Part shown: positions 16,226-24,713 of the stretch, piece after piece | Layout of the letters: each line of letters starts with the position of its first letter | Numbering within the stretch: the first letter of the stretch is position 1 | Notes under the pieces: model-generated | Databases searched by the model: none | Told to the model about the DNA's origin: nothing | The model's input: the letters and a program-made list of their open reading frames with translations, nothing else | Program-made: the position numbers and the translations under genes | Source: Morganella morganii_D | Lineage (GTDB): Bacteria; Pseudomonadota; Gammaproteobacteria; Enterobacterales; Enterobacteriaceae | Assembly: GCA_044772875.1 (NCBI GenBank) | Contig: CP173058.1 | Coordinates: 310,001 to 374,000 of the forward strand | DNA: 64,000 nt | Direction: 5' to 3'

Positions 16226-16551
16226 TGGCAACACAACGTAGTCGTCGTTTACGGAAAAAAATGCGTATCGATGAGTTCCGCGAACTTGGTTTTTCCTTCA
16301 AATGGGATTTCCCGGAAGGCACTGATGTGGAAACTATCGATCGCACCGTTGACCAGCTGGTTGACGAAGTGATCGAGCCGAACGGCCTGGCACTGGATGC
16401 CAGCGGTTACCTGAGTTGGGAAGCAATGGTCTGTTTACAGAAAATCGGTGAATGTACCGATGAGCACCGTAAGCTGGTGGGCGACTGGCTGAAAGCCAAA
16501 GGGATGCAGAACATTCAGATGTCTGAACTGTTCGATATCTGGTGGGACTGA
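16225..16551 (+). CDS. yggL: YggL family 50S ribosome-associated protein (DUF469)
   Basis: The 108-residue protein matches YggL/DUF469 throughout: MATQRSRRLRKKMRIDEFRE, GFSFKWDFPEGTDVETIDRT, and a C-terminal KAKGMQNIQMSELFDIWWD. E. coli YggL has been found on ribosomal large subunits; its exact job is unclear. It is the second gene of a trmB-yggL operon and is closed by the terminator at 16582-16605. Confidence 0.94.
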   Translation: MATQRSRRLRKKMRIDEFRELGFSFKWDFPEGTDVETIDRTVDQLVDEVIEPNGLALDASGYLSWEAMVCLQKIGECTDEHRKLVGDWLKAKGMQNIQMSELFDIWWD

Positions 16552-16581
16552 AATTAATTATTTACCACGCTAATTATTAAT

Positions 16582-16605
16582 AAGGGCACCTGAATGGGTG
16601 CCCTT
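16582..16605 (+). terminator. Terminator of trmB-yggL
   Basis: AAGGGCACC (16582-16590) pairs with GGTGCCCTT (16597-16605) around a 6-base loop, followed by ATCTCTCT rather than a pure T-run. It lies 31 bases past the yggL stop. Confidence 0.7.
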
Positions 16606-16656
16606 ATCTCTCTCCGGCCTCCGGATTTCCGGAAGCCGTGTTTTGGAGTAACGACC

Positions 16657-17583
16657 TTGACCACACACTTTAGTAATGAACTGCTGGACGATATCTTACA
16701 CCGTGTCCGGCCGCTGATTGGCTCCGGAAAAGTGGCGGATTATATTCCGGCGCTGGCGGAAGTCTCTCCGGACAGGCTGGGGATTGCGGTGTGTACCGTG
16801 GGCGGGGAGATTTTTTCCGCCGGTGATGCGTATCAGCGTTTTTCAGTGCAGTCCATTTCCAAAGTGCTTAGTCTGACACTCGCGATGACGCGTTATAAGG
16901 AATCTGAGATCTGGTCGCGGGTCGGCAAAGAGCCTTCCGGTCTGCCGTTTAACTCACTGGTTCTGCTGGAGATGGAAAAAGGCATTCCGCGTAATCCCTT
17001 TATTAATGCCGGAGCGATTATTATCGCGGATATGCTGCAATCCCGCTTCAGTGCGCCGCGTCAGCGGATGCTGGAGTTTGTCCGTAAACTGACCGGCAGT
17101 CATGATATTTCCTATGATTTACAGGTGGCTCGTTCTGAACTGGAGCACGGCAGCCGCAATGCCGCTATCGCCTTCCTGATGAAATCGTTCGGCAATTTTG
17201 AGAATAATGTACTGACGGTGCTGGAGAACTATTTTCACTATTGCGCACTCTCAATGAACTGTGCTGAACTGGCAACCTGTTTTGCTTATCTGGCCAACGG
17301 CGGTGTGCCGCTGGGCGGCGGCGAGCCGGTTATCACGCCGTTGCAGTCACGGCAGATAAATGCCCTGATGCTGACCTGCGGTATGTATGACGGCTCGGGG
17401 GAGTTTGCTTACCGGATAGGCATGCCCGGCAAATCCGGGGTCGGAGGCGGGATTGTCTGCGTGGTACCGAATGAGTTCTCGGTAGTGGTCTGGTCACCGG
17501 AACTGGATGATTCAGGGAACTCTTTAGCTGGTTGCGCTGCCTTAGAAATGTTATCTGCAAAAATCGGGCGTTCCATTTTCTGA
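16657..17583 (+). CDS. glsB: Glutaminase
   Basis: A 308-residue serine-dependent glutaminase converting glutamine to glutamate and ammonia. Signature pieces are VRPLIGSGKVADYIPALAEV, the catalytic Ser-x-x-Lys in FSVQSISKVLSL, RNPFINAGAI, NYFHYCALSMNCAELA and KSGVGGGIVCVVPNEF. The start is taken at TTG 16657, which follows GGAG (16644-16647) by 9 bases and gives exactly the usual family length. The longer frame from ATG 16594 begins inside the yggL terminator hairpin and encodes unrelated residues. Glutaminases of this type support acid resistance in E. coli. Confidence 0.95.
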   Translation: MTTHFSNELLDDILHRVRPLIGSGKVADYIPALAEVSPDRLGIAVCTVGGEIFSAGDAYQRFSVQSISKVLSLTLAMTRYKESEIWSRVGKEPSGLPFNSLVLLEMEKGIPRNPFINAGAIIIADMLQSRFSAPRQRMLEFVRKLTGSHDISYDLQVARSELEHGSRNAAIAFLMKSFGNFENNVLTVLENYFHYCALSMNCAELATCFAYLANGGVPLGGGEPVITPLQSRQINALMLTCGMYDGSGEFAYRIGMPGKSGVGGGIVCVVPNEFSVVVWSPELDDSGNSLAGCAALEMLSAKIGRSIF

Positions 17584-17627
17584 ACCCGCCGGGTTCAGCG
17601 TCCGCTGTCTGAGAATCAGGAGTGTTT

Positions 17628-18356
17628 ATGTTACGTAAATGGATTGCCGTTCTGAGTCTGGGTGCCGCATCGCTGGCATCTGCGGAAGGGTATCAGTGCA
17701 GTGTCACCCCGCAGGATGACCTGGTCATCACACCAGCCTATGTGCAGGTGGCCGGGAAAAGCGGAGAAATGAAGATCACCCCTGACGGGCAGATCACCCG
17801 CGATGGCAAATCACTGACACTCAGCGCTGCACAAAGTGCGGATGCAAAACGCTATCAGTCGGGTGTGCGTCAGGATGTGCCGTGGATAAAACAGCAGACG
17901 GTGAGCCGGATTGGTAAATCCCGTCAGGCGCTGGACAAGGTGCTGATCAAAGAGATGGGTCAGGACAGCAAACTGCGCGGTCATCTGACAACTCTGGAAG
18001 GGGATCTGAACAAACAGGTTGACCGGATTATTGAAACCCGCCCGGATGGTTATGCTTTCCATCATCAGGCGATTAAACAGGTGGAGCAGGACGGACGGGC
18101 ACAGATCCAGCAGCGTCTCGGCGGTATGCTTCAGGATGCTATCAATGAAATCGGCCGCAAGCAGCTGCTTGCCGGGCTGACCGGTGACAAAAACGCCGCC
18201 GGTGCGGCACTGAGCGGGCTGGACGGATTACAAAAATCCTTACAGCAGGCAGTGCGTGAACAGGAAGATGATTTTAAACAGTTCAGCAAACAGGTGTGCG
18301 GCAAAGTCACCACTCTGGAACAGCAGCGCATTCAGCTGATGAATTCCCTTAATTAA
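17628..18356 (+). CDS. yggN: YggN family exported protein (DUF2884)
   Basis: A 242-residue protein with a signal peptide (MLRKWIAVLSLGAASLASA|EGYQCSV). Family features are DDLVITPAYVQVAGKSG, ITRDGKSLTLSAAQ, a long helical middle (VRQDVPWIKQQTVSRIGKSR) and a C-terminal CGKVTTLEQQRIQLMNSL. ATG 17628 is placed 5 bases after CAGGAG. Its periplasmic function is unknown. The gene follows glsB by 44 bases and has its own strong terminator. Confidence 0.9.
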   Translation: MLRKWIAVLSLGAASLASAEGYQCSVTPQDDLVITPAYVQVAGKSGEMKITPDGQITRDGKSLTLSAAQSADAKRYQSGVRQDVPWIKQQTVSRIGKSRQALDKVLIKEMGQDSKLRGHLTTLEGDLNKQVDRIIETRPDGYAFHHQAIKQVEQDGRAQIQQRLGGMLQDAINEIGRKQLLAGLTGDKNAAGAALSGLDGLQKSLQQAVREQEDDFKQFSKQVCGKVTTLEQQRIQLMNSLN

Positions 18357-18362
18357 TATAAG

Positions 18363-18395
18363 GTTACCGGTACATCACGTACCGGTAACTGCTTT
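18363..18395 (+). terminator. Terminator of yggN
   Basis: GTTACCGGTAC (18363-18373) and GTACCGGTAAC (18379-18389) form a perfect 11-bp stem with a 5-base loop, followed by TGCTTTTTT. Confidence 0.92.
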
Positions 18396-18432
18396 TTTAG
18401 CCGATCAGGTTCAAATAAATAGCAATTGTTAT

Positions 18433-18479
18433 GATAATGATTCTTATTTGATTGACTTGTTTCCGCTTCTGCCTAGAAT
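18433..18479 (+). promoter_or_regulatory. Fur box and sigma-70 promoter of the siderophore-binding protein gene
   Basis: GATAATGATTCTTATTT at 18433 onward matches about 13 of the 19 positions of the GATAATGATAATCATTATC Fur consensus. TTGACT (18452-18457), a 16-base spacer and TAGAAT (18474-18479) form a good promoter directly after it. A Fur dimer here would cover the -35 region and switch the gene on only in iron shortage. Confidence 0.75.
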
Positions 18480-18516
18480 GAACTGTGACGTTAAACGCAT
18501 TTAATCAGGCAGGAAC

Positions 18517-19473
18517 ATGAAAAAGATCATTCCGTTAGTGTTAATTCCGTTTTTAGGCTTTGCCTCCGCTTCCGCGCTGGCTGACACCACGCCGAAATAT
18601 ACCCCGAATCATATTGCCGCTGCGGCGGATAAAAGCCCGCAGCTGACCATCGAACATCAGTCCGGTTCCGCAAAAGTGGCACAAAAGCCATCCCGCGTGG
18701 TGCTGTTTGATTTTGGCGTGTACGACACCATGAATAAACTGGGGCTGGCCGAAAATGTTGTCGCATTGCCGCTGGGTAATTTACCGTCATACCTGAAAGG
18801 GCAGGTGGACAGCAAAGTCACCGATGCGGGCGGGATGAAAACCCCGGATCTGGCAAAAATTGCGGAACTGAAGCCGGATCTGATTGTGATCACCGGCCGT
18901 CAGGGCAAATCATTTGATGAACTGAACAAAATCGCACCGACAGTAAATCTCGGTACCGGCGGTGATGATTATCTGACGGCGGCAGAGGCGAATATTGCTC
19001 TGATCGGTCAGCTTTATGATATTGAGAAGAAAACCGCAGAAGAAGTGGCCGCGCTGAATAAAACCATTGCACAGGCTCAGGAAAAAGCGGCAAAATCCGG
19101 CAAAAAAGTGCTGGTCATGCTGCACAATGACGGCAAATTATTCCCGAATAAACAGCCGGTTGTTTATCAGGTAGTGAAAGCGGCCGCCGTTGATGTTCCG
19201 GTTGATCCGAATGCAGAGAAAGGCAAGCGTCCGCTGGTGACACCGGAAATGGTGGCAGAGCTGAATCCGGATGTGATTCTGGTCATTGACCGCAGTGCGG
19301 CGATTGGTGCGGGACAGTGGGATAAAGCGGCATTTGAAACGGATGGCGTGAAAAAGACTAATGCCTTTAAAAATGACAGAATTATTGTGTTACAGCCGGA
19401 TCTCTGGTATCTCTCCGGCGGCGGGCTGGACAGTCTGAGCCGTCAGGTTCAGGCCGTGGAAAACGCTCTGTAA
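18517..19473 (+). CDS. Siderophore ABC transporter periplasmic binding protein (FatB/CeuE/YclQ type)
   Basis: A 318-residue preprotein with signal peptide (MKKIIPLVLIPFLGFASASALA). The two-lobed class III binding fold is shown by PSRVVLFDFGVYDTMNKLGL, LPSYLKGQVDSKVTDAGG, TPDLAKIAELKPDLIVITGR, a long connecting helix (AEEVAALNKTIAQAQEKAAK) and a C-terminal LWYLSGGGLDSLSRQVQ. Members bind ferric catecholate-type siderophores. It has a Fur-type promoter and its own terminator but no permease or ATPase neighbour, so it must work with a transporter encoded elsewhere. The ligand is not determinable here. Confidence 0.88.
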   Translation: MKKIIPLVLIPFLGFASASALADTTPKYTPNHIAAAADKSPQLTIEHQSGSAKVAQKPSRVVLFDFGVYDTMNKLGLAENVVALPLGNLPSYLKGQVDSKVTDAGGMKTPDLAKIAELKPDLIVITGRQGKSFDELNKIAPTVNLGTGGDDYLTAAEANIALIGQLYDIEKKTAEEVAALNKTIAQAQEKAAKSGKKVLVMLHNDGKLFPNKQPVVYQVVKAAAVDVPVDPNAEKGKRPLVTPEMVAELNPDVILVIDRSAAIGAGQWDKAAFETDGVKKTNAFKNDRIIVLQPDLWYLSGGGLDSLSRQVQAVENAL

Positions 19474-19495
19474 TCAGCGGATTAGTTTGAATAAT

Positions 19496-19528
19496 AAAAA
19501 CCCGGAAGTGAAAGCAACCGGGTTTTTT
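19496..19528. terminator. Shared terminator between the binding-protein gene and hemW
   Basis: AAAAACCCGG (19496-19505) pairs with CCGGGTTTT (19518-19526) around a 12-base loop. A-run and T-run flanks allow termination from both directions. Confidence 0.88.
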
Positions 19529-19531
19529 GTA

Positions 19532-20662
19532 TTATAAAAACCGTTCCAGCAGGGTATTGAGGAATAACTTGCCGTGTCCGGTTATCTGCCAGTGGGTTGC
19601 GGTTTCGGAAATCTCACCGGCATTCAGTGCCGCTTCAATCTGCGGGCGAACCACGGATTCCGGCAGCCCGGTGTAATCGGTGAAATCACGGCGCGGCATC
19701 GCTTCCAGTAACCGGAACCGGTTCATAAAGAACTCAAACGGCCGGTCTTCTGCGGTCACTTCATTTTGCTGATTAAGATACCGTCCGGCCATATAACCGC
19801 GCGGATGTTTGGTTTTGACTGTCCGCAGAATGCGTCCGTCAGCAAATGAAATTTTGCCGTGCGCACCACAACCGATCCCGAGATAATCCCCGAAACGCCA
19901 GTAGTTGAGGTTATGCTGACACTGAAATCCCGGCTTTGCATACGCGGAGGTTTCATACTGCACATAACCGGCCTGCGTCAGTAACTGATGTCCCTGAGAG
20001 AAAATATCCCACAGCAGGTCGTCGTCCGGGAGTACCGGCGGGCGGGAGCCGAAGCTGGTGTTCGGTTCAATCGTCAGCTGATACCAGGAAAGGTGCGGCG
20101 GGGCGAGTTCAATTGCCTGACGCAAATCACTGAGTGCTTCGCCGAGATGCTGTTCCGGTAACCCGTGCATCAGGTCGAGGTTAAAGCTGCGCAGTCCGAG
20201 AGTGTCCGCCAGCCGGGCAGCCCGTTTGGCTTCTCCGGCATCATGAATACGCCCGAGGCGGATCAGTTTGTCATCACCGAAGCTTTGCACACCAATGGAA
20301 ATGCGGTTGATACCAGCCTTTTGGTAACCGCTGAAACGATTGGCTTCCACCGTACCGGGGTTGGCTTCCATGGTCACTTCCGCATCCGCCGCGACCGGTA
20401 TACGGGCACGTACGCCATCCATCAGTGTCTGCATGGCTTCTGCGCTCAGCAGGCTGGGTGTGCCGCCTCCGATAAAGATGGTACGGATTTCCCGGCCGGT
20501 AACCGGAAGCAGATCGGCCTCTAAGTCGGCCAGCAGATGTGCCACATAGTCATCATGCGGCACTTCACCTTTCAGCGCGTGAGAGTTGAAATCACAGTAA
20601 GGGCACTTCTGAACACACCACGGAATATGAATATACAGACTGAGCGGGGGAAGTTTACCCAT
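19532..20662 (-). CDS. hemW: Haem chaperone HemW (radical SAM)
   Basis: The 376-residue protein starts MGKLPPLSLYIHIPWCVQKC with the radical SAM cluster ligands in CVQKCPYCDF (CX3CX2C). It continues with the GGGTPSLL motif, MEANPGT, GVQSFGDDKL and the C-terminal HemN-like region ending KLFLNTLLERFL. HemW proteins bind haem and deliver it to respiratory enzymes; they are not coproporphyrinogen oxidases, since they lack the extra Cys of HemN. Its start overlaps the rdgB 3' end by 8 bases. Last gene of yggS-yggT-rdgB-hemW. Confidence 0.95.
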   Translation of the reverse strand: MGKLPPLSLYIHIPWCVQKCPYCDFNSHALKGEVPHDDYVAHLLADLEADLLPVTGREIRTIFIGGGTPSLLSAEAMQTLMDGVRARIPVAADAEVTMEANPGTVEANRFSGYQKAGINRISIGVQSFGDDKLIRLGRIHDAGEAKRAARLADTLGLRSFNLDLMHGLPEQHLGEALSDLRQAIELAPPHLSWYQLTIEPNTSFGSRPPVLPDDDLLWDIFSQGHQLLTQAGYVQYETSAYAKPGFQCQHNLNYWRFGDYLGIGCGAHGKISFADGRILRTVKTKHPRGYMAGRYLNQQNEVTAEDRPFEFFMNRFRLLEAMPRRDFTDYTGLPESVVRPQIEAALNAGEISETATHWQITGHGKLFLNTLLERFL

Positions 20663-21251
20663 TACGCAGGGCTTCCGACAGCAGTGCCAGCGCTTTGCCG
20701 CGGTGAGACATGGCCTGTTTTTCTTCCGGACGCAGTTGTGCGGCGGTTTTATTCAGTTCCGGTAACCAGAAGACAGGATCATAACCGAAACCGCCTTCGC
20801 CCTGAGCCTGCTCTGCGATCACACCGGCCCAGCGGCCGTGGCAGATGATCGGAGTCGGGTCATTTTCGTGGCGCATATACACCAGCACACAGTTAAAATG
20901 CGCCTGACGCTGCGCCGGCGGGATACCGTCAAGGGCGGCCAGCAGTTTCACGATATTGGCACCGTCGTTGCCGTCAATACCGGCATAGCGGGCGGAGTAG
21001 ATCCCCGGTGCGCCGCCGAGGTAATCCACAGAAATGCCGGAGTCATCAGCAATAGCGGGTAAACCGGTGACTTTCGCCGCATGACGCGCTTTGATAATGG
21101 CATTTTCGACGAATGTCAGGCCGGTTTCCTCAACGGAACCGACTCCCAGTTCTGTCTGTGCTACCACATCCATTCCGGCATCTGCCAGCAGTGAGGCCAT
21201 TTCACGGACTTTTCCGGCATTGCCGGTAGCTAAAACAATTTTACGGGTCAT
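20655..21251 (-). CDS. rdgB: XTP/dITP diphosphatase (house-cleaning NTPase)
   Basis: A 198-residue HAM1-type pyrophosphatase that hydrolyses dITP, dXTP and XTP to keep deaminated purines out of DNA. Motifs are the N-terminal VLATGNAGKVREMASLL, FVENAIIKARHAA, IADDSGISVDYLGGAPGIYS with the metal Asp, and GEGGFGYDPVFW; the C-terminus has MSHRGKALALL. Overlaps hemW by 8 bases and follows yggT by 12. Confidence 0.96.
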   Translation of the reverse strand: MTRKIVLATGNAGKVREMASLLADAGMDVVAQTELGVGSVEETGLTFVENAIIKARHAAKVTGLPAIADDSGISVDYLGGAPGIYSARYAGIDGNDGANIVKLLAALDGIPPAQRQAHFNCVLVYMRHENDPTPIICHGRWAGVIAEQAQGEGGFGYDPVFWLPELNKTAAQLRPEEKQAMSHRGKALALLSEALRNG

Positions 21252-21263
21252 ATCGGTGCCTGA

Positions 21264-21812
21264 TTATGAAAATACCCACTGAACAATATCGTTATAGAGA
21301 TAGCCCAGTGCATACAGAATAAAAATGACAATCATTGCAGAGAAATCAATGCCGCCCATCGGCGGAATGATACGACGGAACGGTGACATCAGCGGCTCGG
21401 TCAGCTGCATCAGCACATAGTCCACCGGGTTGCGGCCCTGGCTGAACCAGCTCAGCAGCGCGCGGGCAAGGATCACCCAGAATACCGTCATTCCTGCAAG
21501 ATAAAGAAGATTAAAGAAAGCGACTAACAGCATCAGCCCGCCGAGCTGCCCCTGAAAACCGGCCAGAAACCACGGAAAGAGCAGTTTCAGCAGTACGGCA
21601 ACATAGGCCACCAGCACAGAGGCCGTGTCAATCGGGCCGATAGCCGGAATAATGCGGCGCAGCGGACGGATAACCGGCTGTGTGGCTTTCACGACAAACT
21701 GGGCAAACGGATTATAAAAGTCCGCGCGCGCCCATTGCATCCAGACGCGCAGCAGTAAAATCGTGGCATAGGCATGCAGGAGCGTGGTGACAACAAAATT
21801 CAGTGTTTGCAT
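21264..21812 (-). CDS. yggT: YggT family integral membrane protein
   Basis: A 182-residue membrane protein with two YGGT repeats, each giving hydrophobic helices and an FRRIIPxxGxID motif (LRRIIPAIGPIDTASV in the first, FRRIIPPMGGIDFSAM in the second). ATG 21812 is chosen because AAGGA lies 8 bases before it; the frame is open to 21830. YggT is linked to osmotic or potassium stress tolerance in E. coli and to membrane organisation in relatives; its mechanism is unknown. Third-from-last gene of the yggS-hemW operon. Confidence 0.93.
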   Translation of the reverse strand: MQTLNFVVTTLLHAYATILLLRVWMQWARADFYNPFAQFVVKATQPVIRPLRRIIPAIGPIDTASVLVAYVAVLLKLLFPWFLAGFQGQLGGLMLLVAFFNLLYLAGMTVFWVILARALLSWFSQGRNPVDYVLMQLTEPLMSPFRRIIPPMGGIDFSAMIVIFILYALGYLYNDIVQWVFS

Positions 21813-21876
21813 CGGTGAAATCCTTAACAAAAAACAAATTAACCGGTTTGTGATAACGCACTAAGATACAGGATGA

Positions 21877-22575
21877 TCAGGATACAGAATAGTTACGCGC
21901 ACCGAAAATTGCAGTGCCGATACGCACCATGGTCGATCCGCAGGTGATTGCGGCGTCCATATCGTCGGTCATGCCCATCGATAAAGTATCCGCCTGCGGG
22001 TATTTCCCCTGTAAATCGCGGAAGGCTGTTTCCATCTGACGGAAAACCGCGCACTGACGTTCCGGGTCCGTTTCCGGTGCAGGGATAGCCATCAGCCCGC
22101 GCAGACAGACATTCGGCAGTACCGCAATCTGCTCCGCCAGAGCCGGTAATTCCGCAAGGGTGATACCGGACTTGCTGTTTTCATCACTGATATTAATCTG
22201 AATAAGCACATTCAGCGGTGCTTTGCCCGCCGGGCGCTGGTCACTCAGGCGTTGTGCGATTTTCAGCCGGTCAATAGTGTGGCACCAGTCAAAGTGCTCT
22301 GCGACCAGACGACTCTTATTCGACTGCAACGGGCCGATAAAGTGCCATTCCGGATTTTGATTTGCGGAGAAATACTGAATTTTTTCAACGCCTTCCCGGA
22401 CATAATTTTCACCAAAGCGGGTTTGTCCGGCAGCTATCGCTTCTTCGATCGCGCTCACAGGTTTGGTTTTACTGACGGCAAGTAAGGTCACTGTGTGTGG
22501 ATCGCGGCCGCATTTTTGCGCCGCAGCGGTTATACGTTCTCTGATTTCTGTCAGATTGTCTTTTATTGATTTCAT
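21877..22575 (-). CDS. yggS: Pyridoxal phosphate homeostasis protein (YggS/PLPBP)
   Basis: A 232-residue single-domain PLP-binding barrel with no catalytic activity in its family. VTLLAVSKTKPVSAIEEAI holds the Schiff-base Lys, and FGENYVREGVEKI, EWHFIGPLQSNKSR, the phosphate-binding LSMGMTDDMDAAI and STMVRIGTAIFG are all present. It buffers free PLP and affects amino-acid homeostasis. First gene of the leftward yggS-yggT-rdgB-hemW operon, 21 bases from the divergent pilT-like gene. Confidence 0.96.
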   Translation of the reverse strand: MKSIKDNLTEIRERITAAAQKCGRDPHTVTLLAVSKTKPVSAIEEAIAAGQTRFGENYVREGVEKIQYFSANQNPEWHFIGPLQSNKSRLVAEHFDWCHTIDRLKIAQRLSDQRPAGKAPLNVLIQINISDENSKSGITLAELPALAEQIAVLPNVCLRGLMAIPAPETDPERQCAVFRQMETAFRDLQGKYPQADTLSMGMTDDMDAAITCGSTMVRIGTAIFGARNYSVS

Positions 22576-22596
22576 GATGATCCGGGAGATAACCTA

Positions 22597-23619
22597 ATGA
22601 ATATGGATAATTTAATCGCCCTTAGTGTAAAGCATAATGCATCCGATCTGCACCTTTGTGTTGGACAGGTGCCGGTGTTACGGGTGGATGGAGAGCTTTT
22701 TTCTCAGACACACTGTGCGGTTGTGACAGATGACGCACTGCGCGGCTGGGTAAAGACGATCCTCGATCAGGCAAATTACCACAGTTTGATGACAAAAGGG
22801 CAGGCGGATCTTGCGTTGTTTATCCGCGATCAACCTTTGCGGGTGAATATTTTTATGGCAGGCGGGTTACTGAACGCCGCGCTGCGGCTGATAAACCCGG
22901 TGATTCCCTCCCTGGAGGATATTGAGGCACCGCCGGTTTTTGCCGGACTGCTTTCAAAGGCGCAAAGCGGCCTGATTCTGGTCACCGGGGCGACCGGCAG
23001 CGGAAAATCGAGCACGCTGGCGGCACTGCTCAGTTATATCAATCAGCACTTCCGGCGGCATGTGATTACTCTGGAAGATCCGGTGGAGTTCCGTCACCGC
23101 AACAGGCAGTCGCTGATCCGTCAGCGGGAAATCGGCCGTGATTGTGAAGACTACCGGCAGGGACTGATTTCCGCGCTGCGTCAGGATCCGGATGTGATTA
23201 TGCTGGGGGAACTGCGGGATGAGGCCACTATCCGGCTTGCCCTGACGGCAGCGGAGACCGGGCATCTGGTGTTGAGTACACTTCACACCCGTGGTGCCAT
23301 TGCGGCCATTGAACGGCTGACGGATGTATTCAGCGGCACGGAGAAAAGCCGGGTATGCAGCCAGCTGGCGGGCAGTCTGGTGGCGGTGCTGAGCCAGCAT
23401 CTGGTGGCAAAGCAGGGGGGCGGGCGTTGTGCTCTGTTTGATGTGCTGATCAATACTCCGGCGGTGGCGAGTCTTATCCGTGATAATAAAGCGCATCAGA
23501 TCGCGACCCATCAGCAGTCAGGTGCGCAGTCCGGGATGATGACAGAAGAGCAGTGTCTGCAATGGCGGCGCAGCAGGGGGGATATTGCCGGGGAAACGGG
23601 CGCAGTTCCGGCATGGTAA
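22597..23619 (+). CDS. yggR: PilT-like type IV pilus retraction ATPase (YggR)
   Basis: A 340-residue secretion-superfamily ATPase. It has an N-terminal NASDLHLCVGQVPVLRVDGE, Walker A VTGATGSGKSSTLAALL, the Asp box ITLEDPVEFRHRN, Walker B DPDVIMLGELRDEATIRLAL and the His box TGHLVLSTLHTRGA. PilT proteins depolymerise type IV pili; many Enterobacterales keep this gene without an obvious pilus operon beside it. A possible partner, an A24 prepilin peptidase, lies 3 kb away at 26647. The C-terminal tail (RSRGDIAGETGAVPAW) differs from classical PilT. Confidence 0.9.
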   Translation: MNMDNLIALSVKHNASDLHLCVGQVPVLRVDGELFSQTHCAVVTDDALRGWVKTILDQANYHSLMTKGQADLALFIRDQPLRVNIFMAGGLLNAALRLINPVIPSLEDIEAPPVFAGLLSKAQSGLILVTGATGSGKSSTLAALLSYINQHFRRHVITLEDPVEFRHRNRQSLIRQREIGRDCEDYRQGLISALRQDPDVIMLGELRDEATIRLALTAAETGHLVLSTLHTRGAIAAIERLTDVFSGTEKSRVCSQLAGSLVAVLSQHLVAKQGGGRCALFDVLINTPAVASLIRDNKAHQIATHQQSGAQSGMMTEEQCLQWRRSRGDIAGETGAVPAW

Positions 23620-23652
23620 ACAGTAGCATAGCGCGCCCGGTGTGAGGGATAA

Positions 23653-24075
23653 TCAGCCGTAAAGCTGTTCGAACCAGCTTTCGAGGATAATCACGGCAGA
23701 GGCGGAATCTACCTTGTCTTTGCCGAGCGCACGGTAACCGCCGTCTGCAAACAGATTAGCGCGGGCTTCCACGGTGCTCAGGCGCTCGTCATGGAGTTCA
23801 GCGCGGATACCGAAACGCCCGTGCAGGCGGTTGGCGAATTTTTTCGCCTGACTGGTGACCAGCTGCGGTGTGCCATCCATGTTGAGCGGCAGGCCTACAA
23901 CCACATAATCCGGCTGCCATTCGCGGAACACCGCGGCGATCAGTTCCCAGTCCGGGCTCCCCTCACGGGCTTTCAGCGCAGCCAGCGGACGGGCGGTGCC
24001 GGTGACGGTCTGACCGACGGCCACACCAATGCTTTTGGTGCCGAAATCAAAGGCAATTACAGTATTGCTGCTCAT
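23653..24075 (-). CDS. ruvX: Holliday junction resolvase-like RNase YqgF/RuvX
   Basis: A 140-residue RNase H-fold nuclease involved in maturation of the 16S rRNA 5' end. Motifs are VIAFDFGTKSIGVAVGQTVT with the first catalytic Asp, DYVVVGLPLNMDGTPQ, and ELHDERLSTVEARANL followed by DSASAVIILESW. Its start overlaps the yqgE stop region by one base. Last gene of the leftward rsmE-gshB-yqgE-ruvX operon. Confidence 0.95.
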   Translation of the reverse strand: MSSNTVIAFDFGTKSIGVAVGQTVTGTARPLAALKAREGSPDWELIAAVFREWQPDYVVVGLPLNMDGTPQLVTSQAKKFANRLHGRFGIRAELHDERLSTVEARANLFADGGYRALGKDKVDSASAVIILESWFEQLYG

Positions 24076-24638
24076 TATGCGTGTCCGGCCTGTTGTGCGA
24101 TGGTGTAAATATTTACGCCGATACCGGCGGCCGCCTCACGCCAGCGGTCAGGCATCGGGGTGCGGAACAGCAGACGCTGACTGGCATCCGCCACCAGCCA
24201 GCTGTTTTCCATGATTTCCCGCTCAAGCTGACCGGCCGTCCAGCTTGAGTAGCCGAGTGTCATCAGGTAATGCTCCGGCTGCTCTGCAGTTCCCAGGGTT
24301 TCCAGCACGTCTTTCGAGGTGGTCAGAAACAGGTCATCCGTCAGACGGGTACTGGCAGCATATTCCTTGTCACCGGAGTGCAGCACGAAGCCGTGCTCTT
24401 CGGAAACAGGGCCGCCGACCAGAACCGGTTTCTCCAGCGACTGGTTTCCATCAGGGATGTCCGGGGAAATTTTCAGCTTTTGCAGAATTTTACCGACAGA
24501 CAGTTGTTCGATAGGTTTGTTGATCACCAGTCCCATCGCCCCGTTTTCATTATGTTCACACAGATACACAACTGAACGCGCAAAATACGGATCATCCAGT
24601 GAGGGCATGGCAATGAGAATATGATGTTGTAAGTTCAT
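24075..24638 (-). CDS. yqgE: YqgE/AlgH family protein
   Basis: A 187-residue UPF0301 protein: MNLQHHILIAMPSLDDPYFA, VVYLCEHNENGAMGLVINKP, VLVGGPVSEEHGFVLHSGD and LTLGYSSWTAGQLEREI are all typical. The family is widely conserved between gshB and ruvX, yet its function is unresolved. The start (ATG 24638) is 75 bases after gshB. Confidence 0.95.
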   Translation of the reverse strand: MNLQHHILIAMPSLDDPYFARSVVYLCEHNENGAMGLVINKPIEQLSVGKILQKLKISPDIPDGNQSLEKPVLVGGPVSEEHGFVLHSGDKEYAASTRLTDDLFLTTSKDVLETLGTAEQPEHYLMTLGYSSWTAGQLEREIMENSWLVADASQRLLFRTPMPDRWREAAAGIGVNIYTIAQQAGHA

Positions 24639-24713
24639 AACCTTCTTTTCAGTCTGCCCGCAAACCGGAGAAAAGCGTCTGCGGGTGTGAGTGTACGGAT
24701 ACTGCCGGGGCTG

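Noticed and set aside
19532..20662. hemW as an oxygen-independent coproporphyrinogen III oxidase
   Set aside because: The radical SAM motif is CX3CX2C without the additional Cys, and length and genomic position next to rdgB are those of HemW, not HemN.
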